In this document: positions 57,472 to 64,000 of the stretch, piece after piece | How the letters are laid out: each line of letters begins with the position of its first letter | Position numbering within the stretch: position 1 is the first letter of the stretch | Source: Dokdonella sp. | Lineage (GTDB): Bacteria > Pseudomonadota > Gammaproteobacteria > Xanthomonadales > Rhodanobacteraceae | DNA: 64,000 nt | Assembly (NCBI GenBank): GCA_016712865.1 | Contig: JADJQH010000002.1 | Location: forward strand, 62,001 to 126,000 | Direction: 5' to 3' | Position numbers and translations under genes: made by a program | Notes under the pieces: model-generated | Database searches by the model: none | What the model saw: only the letters and a program-made list of their open reading frames with translations | What the model was told of the DNA's origin: nothing

Positions 57472-57825
57472 GGGGGTGTCATGGCTTCGACGGGGGTAGT
57501 GAGATAGTTTGGTGCATGCCGAGGGGGCGACTTTCCTCGTTAATCCAGTAGCAAACTTTTAGTTGCCAACGACGACAACTACGCTCTCGCCGCTTAAGGC
57601 GTAAGCCGGGAACCCACTTGTGCCCTTGCTCGTGGATGTACCGTCATTATCAGGGGATAGCCCGAATCTGCGGTCTGACAGAGCACGGCGAAACCTTCCA
57701 GACTGGTCTACCGGCGCGCTTCGCACACCGTGCTGCCGGATGACGAGATCCAACGGTGGGCTAAGCATGTAGGACTGGGCGTCAATCGCCTTCGGACGCG
57801 GGTTCAACTCCCGCCACCTCCACCA
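57472..57825 (+). ncRNA. ssrA: Transfer-messenger RNA (tmRNA, SsrA)
   Basis: 354 nt. The 5' end GGGGGTGTCATGGCTTCGACGG pairs with the 3' acceptor CACCTCC, followed by discriminator A and CCA at 57823-57825. The T-arm GCGGGTTCAACTCCCGC is conserved. The coding part at 57565-57597 reads GCC AAC GAC GAC AAC TAC GCT CTC GCC GCT TAA, giving the degradation tag ANDDNYALAA. One residue differs from the E. coli tag (ANDENYALAA). A terminator follows at once. Confidence 0.97.
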
Positions 57826-57833
57826 AATGAACA

Positions 57834-57858
57834 AGCCACCCGTAGCGGTGGCTTTTTC
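57834..57858 (+). terminator. Rho-independent terminator of ssrA
   Basis: Seven-base stem AGCCACC (57834-57840) / GGTGGCT (57847-57853) with a six-base loop, followed by TTTTTCATTT. Nine bases after the tmRNA CCA end. Confidence 0.93.
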
Positions 57859-58236
57859 ATTTGGTCGTGGCAATGAGCATGAAACCCGCGTCCACGCGGG
57901 GCGGAGCCGGGACTCGTCGAACGTCCACTGCGGACGTTCGACCCGGCGAGGCGGGCGCGCGATGCAGCGCGCGCCCAGGGCAACAACTCCCGCCTCCTGC
58001 ACCATGCAGCAAGGCACCGCGGGTTTCGAAACCAGGATGCGAACGGTCAGACCAAGAGAACTGACTTCAATACAATCCCCTATTCCTTTGAAATGTCGTG
58101 GCTTTCATGCTTGCAGACGCAAACGCAAGCCAAGATTTCCATCAATCGACCCAGGGCAACGTGCAACCTCAGGTTTCCAACTTGAAATTCCTGCGCTTCG
58201 TGCCCATCCGGGTTATCTCCCCCAGCGTCCTGCCGC
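57859..58236. other. Hairpin-rich intergenic segment with an imperfect copy of the ssrA 3' end
   Basis: 378 bp without a supportable gene. Three consecutive hairpins: CCCGCG / CGCGGG (57885-57890, 57895-57900); an 11-base perfect stem GTCGAACGTCC / GGACGTTCGAC (57916-57926, 57932-57942); GGGCGCGC / GCGCGCCC (57953-57960, 57969-57976). Just after, 57984-58004 matches the last 21 bases of tmRNA (57805-57825) at 19 of 21 positions, including CAACTCCCGCC and CACCA. The duplicate resembles a decayed attachment site of an element that used ssrA. The right half (58005-58236) contains no recognisable feature. Confidence 0.6.
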
Positions 58237-60001
58237 ATGCCTGAAAGCCATCCAACCAGCCAAGGAAAGTTGAACACCTACCGCATGCTGCTGCCCCTGT
58301 TGGGTGAGCAGCGCCTGCTCATCATCGGCTGGCTGTTTTTCCTGACGATATCGTCGGCGGCGACGCTGACTTTGCCGGCTGCCGCGCGCTTCATGATTGA
58401 TCGCGGTTTTGGGCAGACCGATCCGCAGTTGCTCAACGCAGGCTTCATGGGTCTGTTCGTGGTGGCAATGGTGATGGCCGCTGCCGGTGCGCTGCGATAC
58501 TTCTGCATCACTCTGTTGGGCGAACGTGTCGCGGCCAAGCTTCGCACACGCCTGTATGCGCATTTGCTGACCCTTGACCAGGCTTTTTTTGAGCGCACCC
58601 GTTCCGGCGAACTGGTTTCGCGACTGGCGGCGGATACCGAACTCGTGCAGACCGTCGTGGGTTCCACTCTGTCGCTGTCACTGCGCAGCCTGCTCATGCT
58701 GGTCGGTTCCACCGTGATGTTGATCGTGACCAGTCCGCGCCTGGCCGGACTCACCGCCCTGGTCATTCCCGCCGTGATCCTGCCCATCGTGGTGCTCGGG
58801 CGCCGGGTCGAGAAGCTGTCTCGCGAAAGTCAGGACCGGATTGCCGATGCCTCGGCCGTGGCATCGGAGTCGATCAATGCAATCCACACCGTGCAAGCCT
58901 ATACGCGGGAGCCGCGCGAGCGCGAGCGATATTCCAACGCCGTTTGGCTGGCGCTGAAGACCGCCGGTCATCGCATCGCCACCACGGCGTGGCTCACCGG
59001 CATTGGTGATCCTGCTGGGATTCGGCGCCATCACCCTGGTGCTTTGGGCAGGCGCCCATGCGGTGCTCGCCGGTGAAATGAACGCCGGTGTGCTCGCGCA
59101 GTTTGTGCTGTACGCGGTGGTTGCAGCCGGTTCGGTGGGTGGATTGACGGAAGTCTGGGGCGAGTTGTTGCGCTGCGCGGGAGCGCTGGGACGCATCAGT
59201 GAACTTCTCGACACGCGTGCGGAGATTCGCTCCCCGGAGCAACCGATTCCCCTGCCCCGCCCCTTGCGCGGCAGCATTCGCATCGAGCAGGTCGGGTTCC
59301 ATTATCCATCACGCCCCGGGCAGGCGGCCCTGCATGACTTCAGTCTCAGCATCGAGGCCGGTGAAACCGTCGCATTGGTGGGGCCATCGGGTGCCGGCAA
59401 GTCCACGCTGTTCCAGCTTTTGCAACGCTTCCACGATCCGCAATCCGGGCGCATCACGCTGGACGGGGAAGATCTGCGCAGCCTTGATCTCGCCGAATTG
59501 CGCAATGCGTTTGCCCTGGTGCCGCAGGATCCCGTGCTTTTCGGTGCCAGTGCGGCGGACAACATCCGTTTCGGCCGACTCGACGCGGACGACGGCGCCA
59601 TCGAGGTTGCCGCCCGCGCTGCCGAAGCCCATGAATTCCTCCGCGAGCTTCCGCAAGGCTATGACACCTACCTGGGGGAACGCGGCGTGCGCCTTTCCGG
59701 CGGCCAGCAACAACGCATCGCCATTGCCCGCGCCCTGCTGCGCGACGCGCCGGTGCTGCTGCTGGATGAAGCCACATCCAGCCTGGATGCGCAGTCGGAA
59801 CACCTGATCCAGCAGGCGCTCACGCGATTGATCGCCAATCGCACCACGCTGGTGATCGCGCACCGGCTCTCAACGGTGCAGAAGGCGGATCGCATCGTCG
59901 TGCTGGAGCGTGGTCGCATCGTTGCCATGGGAACCCACGAGCAGCTGCTCCGCGAAGGCGGCCTGTACGCCGAGCTGGCCCGCTTGCAGTTTGCGGCCTA
60001 G
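58237..60001 (+). pseudogene. ABC exporter (MsbA/LmrA-like), split by a frameshift near 59000-59010
   Basis: A single ABC half-transporter (TMD plus NBD) of about 588 residues when restored. The first part (58237 to about 59003) carries six TM segments beginning LLIIGWLFFLTISSAA and the coupling region VQAYTREPRERERYSNAV. The frame then breaks at GGCATTGGTGATC: the next conserved segment [16 protein letters not shown] continues one base out of phase and leads to Walker [12 protein letters not shown], signature [16 protein letters not shown], Walker [13 protein letters not shown] and the H-loop VIAHRLST. Removing one G restores the reading frame. All motifs are otherwise intact. Either a recent inactivation or a sequencing error. 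Family members export lipids or drugs. Confidence 0.8.
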
Positions 60002-60015
60002 CAGCAACGCAGCCA

Positions 60016-60759
60016 TCAACGACCGGACAACAACTCCCGCACAATGGGGGGCACTTGCGCCGTCGCGTGTTCGAGATTGGCGTAGATCTCCTCCAGGCTG
60101 ATCTCCGCCTCATCGCCACAACCTGCCGCCCAGTTGGCCACCAGCGCAAGGCAGGCGTATTCCACGCCGAGTTCGCGCGCAAGCGCCGCCTCGGGCATGC
60201 CGGTCATGCCGACCAGGTCACAACCGTCGCGCCGCATGCGCGCAATCTCCGCGCGGGTTTCCAGACGCGGTCCTTGCGTGGCGCCATAGCAGCCGCCGTC
60301 GACGATCGGCACGCTGGCCCGCTGCGCCGCGCCGAGCAGATCCCGTCGCAAGCCCGGGCTGTACGGTTCGCTGAAATCAATGTGGGTGACGGCACCACCG
60401 GTGCCATCTCCGAAACTGGTGATGCGCCCGTGGGTGTAGTCGATGATCTGGTCCGGAACCGCCAGAACACGCGGGCCCATGTCGTCCCGGATTCCACCCA
60501 CGGCGTTGACGCCGACGATGCGTTCTGCGCCGAGTTCCTTGAGTGCGGCAAGGTTGGCGCGGTAATTGACCTGGTGCGGCGCGATGTCGTGCGCACGACC
60601 GTGACGCGCCAGGAATGCCAGGCTGCGACCGCCGAGGCGACCACGCACGATCACGTCCGAAGTCTCTCCCCATGCGGTGCCAGGCTGGACTTCCTCGACA
60701 TCTTCCAGATCCGGGAATGTGTACAGACCGGTGCCACCAATCAGGGCAAGATCAATCAT
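60016..60759 (-). CDS. S-methyl-5'-thioinosine/thioadenosine phosphorylase family protein
   Basis: 247 residues from ATG 60759 (MIDLALIGGTGLYTF); the frame is open upstream into hpt but without conservation. LARHGRAHDIAPHQVNYRANLAAL and CYGATQGPRLETRAEI, MTGMPEAALARELGVEYACL are diagnostic of the MTAP/MTIP phosphorylase family. In Pseudomonas the equivalent gene, also near nagZ, prefers methylthioinosine. It follows hpt on the same strand, and its product hypoxanthine (from methylthioinosine) is the Hpt substrate. Confidence 0.88.
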   Translation of the reverse strand: MIDLALIGGTGLYTFPDLEDVEEVQPGTAWGETSDVIVRGRLGGRSLAFLARHGRAHDIAPHQVNYRANLAALKELGAERIVGVNAVGGIRDDMGPRVLAVPDQIIDYTHGRITSFGDGTGGAVTHIDFSEPYSPGLRRDLLGAAQRASVPIVDGGCYGATQGPRLETRAEIARMRRDGCDLVGMTGMPEAALARELGVEYACLALVANWAAGCGDEAEISLEEIYANLEHATAQVPPIVRELLSGR

Positions 60760-60770
60760 CGGCGAATCGC

Positions 60771-61310
60771 TCACAGGGCGTAGATCGCCGGCAGATTGCG
60801 GCCTTGCTCGTGGAAATCCATGCCGTAGCCGAACACGTAGCGATCCGGCACCTGTACGCCGACAAAGTCCGCAACAAGGCCAGCAACCGTGCGACCGTGA
60901 CGTTTTTCGCACAGCACGGCGAGCAAAACGGATTGCGCGCCTTGTTCGATGCACCAGTCGCGAATGGCCTTGAGCGTGTGGCCTTCATCAAGGATGTCAT
61001 CAACCAGCAGCACGTTGCGCCCCGTCAGTGGAATGGCAGGCCGTCGCATCCACTGCAATTCACCGCCCTCGGTGGTCCCGCGAAAGCGGGTGGCGTGCAC
61101 ATAGTCGAATTCGAGATCGGCCGCTATCGCCGTGGCCAACTGCCCTGCAAACACCAAGCCACCCTGCATGATGCTCAGGAATACGGCGGAGCGTCCACGC
61201 AGCTGATCACCAATTTCAGCGCCCACGCGTTCGATCGCGCTTGTGAGGGTTGCCTGGTCATGAATGAGACTCGCCTTCGGCAAGGCCTCGGAAAGCTGCG
61301 GTCGACTCAT
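60771..61310 (-). CDS. hpt: Hypoxanthine-guanine phosphoribosyltransferase
   Basis: 179 residues from ATG 61310, which overlaps the nagZ TGA (ATGA). PRPP-binding motif NVLLVDDILDEGHTLKAI; N-terminal FLSIMQGGLVFAGQLA; C-terminal YVFGYGMDFHEQGRNLPAIYAL. It converts hypoxanthine or guanine with PRPP to IMP or GMP. Co-transcribed with nagZ and the phosphorylase. Confidence 0.93.
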   Translation of the reverse strand: MSRPQLSEALPKASLIHDQATLTSAIERVGAEIGDQLRGRSAVFLSIMQGGLVFAGQLATAIAADLEFDYVHATRFRGTTEGGELQWMRRPAIPLTGRNVLLVDDILDEGHTLKAIRDWCIEQGAQSVLLAVLCEKRHGRTVAGLVADFVGVQVPDRYVFGYGMDFHEQGRNLPAIYAL

Positions 61311-62326
61311 TTGTTGCATGTTTCCGGACAGTGTTTGGCCAGTCGGGCAATGATCTGCTCGCGCTTTGGATTGTCCAGCAGACCTTCCCAGGTGGGTGCC
61401 ACCGCTCCGCGCAGGCTTTCCACGCGTGCCGCATCGCATGGCGGCAGGTGGCTGCTGGCGGTCACCGCTTCATCCACGATGGACGGGCTGCAGGCCAGCA
61501 CCAGATCACAGCCGGCTTTCAGGTGTGCCTCGATACGCGCCGCGATGTTGCCGATGGACTCGGCGGCTGCCATGCCGATGTCATCACCGATGACCAGACC
61601 GCCGTATCCCATCTCCCCGCGCAGCACATCCTGGATCCACACGTTGGAATAGCCGGCGGCAAGGGTGTCAATGTTCGAGTAGGTGACGTGCGCCATCATC
61701 ACCGCTTCGGCACCGGCGGCAATTCCATCCACGAACGGGACCAGGTCGGCGTTGCGCAGATCGTCCAATCCGCGACCGTCGTCGGCGACATCGAAGTGGG
61801 TATCGGCAAGCACGCTGCCATGCCCGGGGAAATGCTTGAGGGTTACCGCCATGCCGGCCAGATGCATGCCGCGCGCATACGCCTGCACCAATTGCGAGGT
61901 GACGGCGGGATCGGCGTGGAACGCACGTTCGCCAATGGCCATGTTGCCACGCGCGAGGTCGGCAACCGGAGCAAAGCTCAGGTCGATGTCGATGGCGCGC
62001 ATTTCGCTTGCCATCAGCCAGGCATGTTCTTCGGCAAGCGCAATCGCCAGCTTGGGATTGCTGTCGAACAGCACTCCCAACTGGGCCAGGGCCGGAAGCT
62101 TGGTGAAATCCCCGCGCATGCGCTGCACCGGACCACCTTCCTGATCGACGCAGATGAGGAATGGATCATCCGGCCGTTCCATGCGGATATCGTCGATCAG
62201 ACTGGTGACCTGGTCGCGGTTGGCAAAATTGCGCGCGAACAGGATCACACCGCTCACCTGCTTGGCCGAAAGCCAGATGCGATCGTCGTCTGTCAGTGTC
62301 TTGCCGGGAATGCCAATGATCAACAT
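61307..62326 (-). CDS. nagZ: Beta-N-acetylglucosaminidase NagZ (GH3)
   Basis: 339 residues. GH3 motifs: DQEGGPVQRMRG, TLKHFPGHGSVLADTH with the His-Asp pair of NagZ, and catalytic Asp nucleophile in VIGDDIGMAA. It removes GlcNAc from anhydromuropeptides in the cytoplasm, a step of peptidoglycan recycling linked to AmpC induction. First gene of nagZ-hpt-phosphorylase on the minus strand. Confidence 0.95.
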   Translation of the reverse strand: MLIIGIPGKTLTDDDRIWLSAKQVSGVILFARNFANRDQVTSLIDDIRMERPDDPFLICVDQEGGPVQRMRGDFTKLPALAQLGVLFDSNPKLAIALAEEHAWLMASEMRAIDIDLSFAPVADLARGNMAIGERAFHADPAVTSQLVQAYARGMHLAGMAVTLKHFPGHGSVLADTHFDVADDGRGLDDLRNADLVPFVDGIAAGAEAVMMAHVTYSNIDTLAAGYSNVWIQDVLRGEMGYGGLVIGDDIGMAAAESIGNIAARIEAHLKAGCDLVLACSPSIVDEAVTASSHLPPCDAARVESLRGAVAPTWEGLLDNPKREQIIARLAKHCPETCNK

Positions 62327-62428
62327 GCCTCAAGCGCCTCGCCTTTCCGTGTCATGCCGGTGAGCAACTGTATTCGCATCGCACAAAATCAGAATCCGGA
62401 AACGTGTGGTGCGCATCCTACCGGGCTG

Positions 62429-63724
62429 TCATCGCTCGAACAATGCAATCGACTCCACGTGCGCAGTGTGCGGAAACATGTCCATGACGCCGGCTTCGCG
62501 CAAGCGGAATCCGTGCTTGCTTACCAGGATGCCGGCGTCACGCGCCAGCGAACCCGGATGACAGGAAACATACACGATTCGGTCGGTTCCTTTTCGTGGC
62601 AGGTATTCCAGTACCTGCGCTGCACCCGAACGTGGAGGATCGAGCAACAATTTGTCATATCGCGTTGCAGACCACGGTGCCGTGGACTGATCCAGGAACA
62701 GATCCGCGGCATGGAAGCGGGCGTTGTCGATGCCATTGCGGGTTGCATTTTCGGCAGCACGGTTGACCAGGGCCTGGTCGCCTTCCACTCCCGCCACCGA
62801 AGCAACCTGCCGCGCCACGGGCAAGGTGAAGTTGCCGAGCCCGCAAAACAGGTCCAGCACGCTGTCACCGGGCTGCGGCTGCAGCAGTTCCAGGGCCAAT
62901 GCGATCATGCGCTGGTTCATGCCGGCATTGACCTGAACGAAGTCGAGCGGCTTGAACGCGAGGTCAAGATCCGCGGCATCGATGCGAAAATAAAGGTCGA
63001 TCCGATCCGGCCACAGCGGCACGACACTGTCCGGTCCCTTGGGTTGCAGCATGATGCCAAGCCCGTGGCTCTGGCCGAATGCCTTCAGGCGTTCCAGATC
63101 ATCCACACACAGCTCAACCAGGTTGCGGAACACGAGCACGACCGCATCGTCCCCGGCGGCAATCTCGATCTGGGCAATCTGCGCCTTGGCCTGCATCGAA
63201 CCAATCAGTTCCGACAGCGCATCGATATGCAGGCCGACATCCGGCAGCAGGGTGTGGCAGACGGAAAGATCGGCAACAAAACGCGGGTTGTCTTCGCGGA
63301 ATCCGACCAGAACCTTGTCCTTCTTTGCCACCCACTTGACCGACAGCCGTCCCTTGCGCCGATAGCCCCAGGGTTTGTCACTCAGCGCCGGCAACCAGCG
63401 CCCTGGCTCGACCTTGCCGATGCGTTCGAAATTCTCCGCCAGCACGCGCTGCTTGGCCTCGATCTGCTGCCCGGCAGCAAGGTGCTGCAAGGCGCAGCCG
63501 CCGCAAGTTCCGAAATGCGGGCATTTCGGCTCCACTCGATGCCCTGACGCCAACAGGATCTGATCGACCTTGGCCTCGTCGTAGTTCCTGTGACGACTGG
63601 TGTAGCGGAACGTGACGCGCTCACCCGGCAGCGCGCCTGCCACGAAAATCGCCTTGCCCTCCAGCCTTGCAACGCCGCGACCGTCATGATTCAAGCTGTC
63701 GATGATCACTTCCGGATTTTGCAT
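62429..63724 (-). CDS. rlmD: 23S rRNA (uracil-1939-C5)-methyltransferase
   Basis: 431 residues from ATG 63724. N-terminal TRAM domain (IIDSLNHDGRGVARLEGKAIFVA), a [4Fe-4S] Cys cluster (CPHFGTCGGC with a later Cys in DLSVCHTLL), AdoMet motif SVLDLFCGLGNFTL and catalytic region VYVSCHPGSLARD. RumA/RlmD methylates U1939. A close relative TrmA lacks the Fe-S and TRAM domain, so RlmD is preferred. Confidence 0.94.
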   Translation of the reverse strand: MQNPEVIIDSLNHDGRGVARLEGKAIFVAGALPGERVTFRYTSRHRNYDEAKVDQILLASGHRVEPKCPHFGTCGGCALQHLAAGQQIEAKQRVLAENFERIGKVEPGRWLPALSDKPWGYRRKGRLSVKWVAKKDKVLVGFREDNPRFVADLSVCHTLLPDVGLHIDALSELIGSMQAKAQIAQIEIAAGDDAVVLVFRNLVELCVDDLERLKAFGQSHGLGIMLQPKGPDSVVPLWPDRIDLYFRIDAADLDLAFKPLDFVQVNAGMNQRMIALALELLQPQPGDSVLDLFCGLGNFTLPVARQVASVAGVEGDQALVNRAAENATRNGIDNARFHAADLFLDQSTAPWSATRYDKLLLDPPRSGAAQVLEYLPRKGTDRIVYVSCHPGSLARDAGILVSKHGFRLREAGVMDMFPHTAHVESIALFER

Positions 63725-63872
63725 GGCTACACGGTGACTGCGCGCTGGAGAAATCGCGCGCATGGTAGCAGCGAACCGGATTCATCCGTGACCGTGTGGC
63801 AACATCCACACCGCACCAACGCATGAGCAGGCACGCAATGACAATACAGTCACTGGATGCAGGTACGGAGAG

Positions 63873-64000
63873 GTGAAACAGATCCTCATCGTCGATGACA
63901 ATCCCCTGACCCTTGCCTGGTTTGACGAGGCAATCCGTCGCGCGGGGTTCACTCCCGTGCTGGCTGCCAACTCCGGCCAAGCCGTCGCGCTGGCAATCGG
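63873..64000 (+). CDS. Response regulator receiver-domain protein, N-terminal part (cut by window edge)
   Basis: 42 residues visible from GTG 63873: VKQILIVDDNPLTLAWFDEA then IRRAGFTPVLAANSGQAVAL. The beta1 strand with the Asp pair (VDD) and the following helix-strand-Gly pattern are those of a CheY-like receiver. GGAG lies only two bases before the GTG, closer than usual, so a slightly different start is possible. Output domain and neighbours lie beyond the window. It is divergent from rlmD. Confidence 0.7.
   Translation, partial: MKQILIVDDNPLTLAWFDEAIRRAGFTPVLAANSGQAVALAI

Noticed and set aside
57559-58017. 152-codon open frame on the minus strand and a 148-codon one on the plus strand at 57827-58273
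   Set aside because: The first covers the tmRNA antisense; the second runs through the ssrA terminator and hairpins. Neither has a ribosome-binding site or a domain.

Overview
The window is GC-rich chromosomal DNA, about 95 % of it coding or otherwise assignable. It comes from a gammaproteobacterium of the Xanthomonadales (Lysobacterales). Three things point there: the lysS-prfB-recJ-rpfE-greA-carB-(small orf)-carA order beside an RpfG-type HD-GYP regulator, which is the Xanthomonas rpf neighbourhood; the divergent fur / omlA(bamE) pair; and the ratA-rnfH / smpB arrangement. Protein sequences look closer to Rhodanobacteraceae-like or Dokdonella-like bacteria than to Xanthomonas itself, but this is inference. 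There is no prophage, insertion sequence, plasmid function or CRISPR array. It is mostly core chromosome with a few accessory islands.

Layout. 1-12.8 kb (minus strand): a truncated RpfC-like membrane histidine kinase, rpfG, lysS, prfB (with the programmed +1 frameshift), recJ, rpfE, greA, carB, a small secreted protein and carA. 13.0-15.4 kb (plus): a 2-oxoglutarate/iron oxygenase and a secreted lysyl-endopeptidase-like protease. 15.4-21.3 kb (minus): dapB and the heat-shock operon hrcA-grpE-dnaK-dnaJ, with a clear sigma-32 promoter inside the end of hrcA. 21.4-25.0 kb (plus): a dispersed repeat, recN, a small orf, arsC and a LysR regulator. 25.0-31.2 kb (minus): omega-amidase, methionine aminotransferase, htpG (second sigma-32 promoter), then rpsP-rimM-trmD-rplS. 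31.4-36.0 kb is an accessory patch of envelope proteins: a sulfatase-fold/TPR protein, an FnIII-like protein, an Ig-like protein and a PPC-like secreted protein. A second copy of the dispersed repeat follows against the ffh stop codon. 36.3-44.0 kb: ffh / ypjD, then radA, alr, dnaB, rplI, rpsR and rpsF. 44.2-48.7 kb (plus): a tightly coupled three-gene operon (FAD dehydrogenase, FMN 2-hydroxyacid dehydrogenase, ThDP enzyme). 48.7-53.8 kb: a DUF4124/HExxH metallopeptidase, mscS-like channel, fatty-acid desaturase, Tat-exported GH109-like oxidoreductase and tRNA-Arg(ACG). 54-58 kb: fur / bamE, rnfH-ratA / smpB, a secreted beta-propeller protein and ssrA (tmRNA), followed by a hairpin-rich segment holding an imperfect copy of the ssrA 3' end. 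58.2-64 kb: an ABC exporter split by a frameshift, mtnP-type phosphorylase, hpt, nagZ, rlmD and the start of a response regulator cut by the window edge.

Linked functions: DSF-type signalling (kinase plus RpfG); ribosome rescue and translation quality (prfB, smpB, ssrA, ratA); heat-shock chaperones sharing sigma-32 promoters; sulfur/purine salvage (methionine aminotransferase, omega-amidase, methylthio-nucleoside phosphorylase, Hpt); peptidoglycan supply and recycling (dapB, alr, nagZ). Starts were chosen by hand from ribosome-binding sites and family N-termini; several use GTG or TTG.
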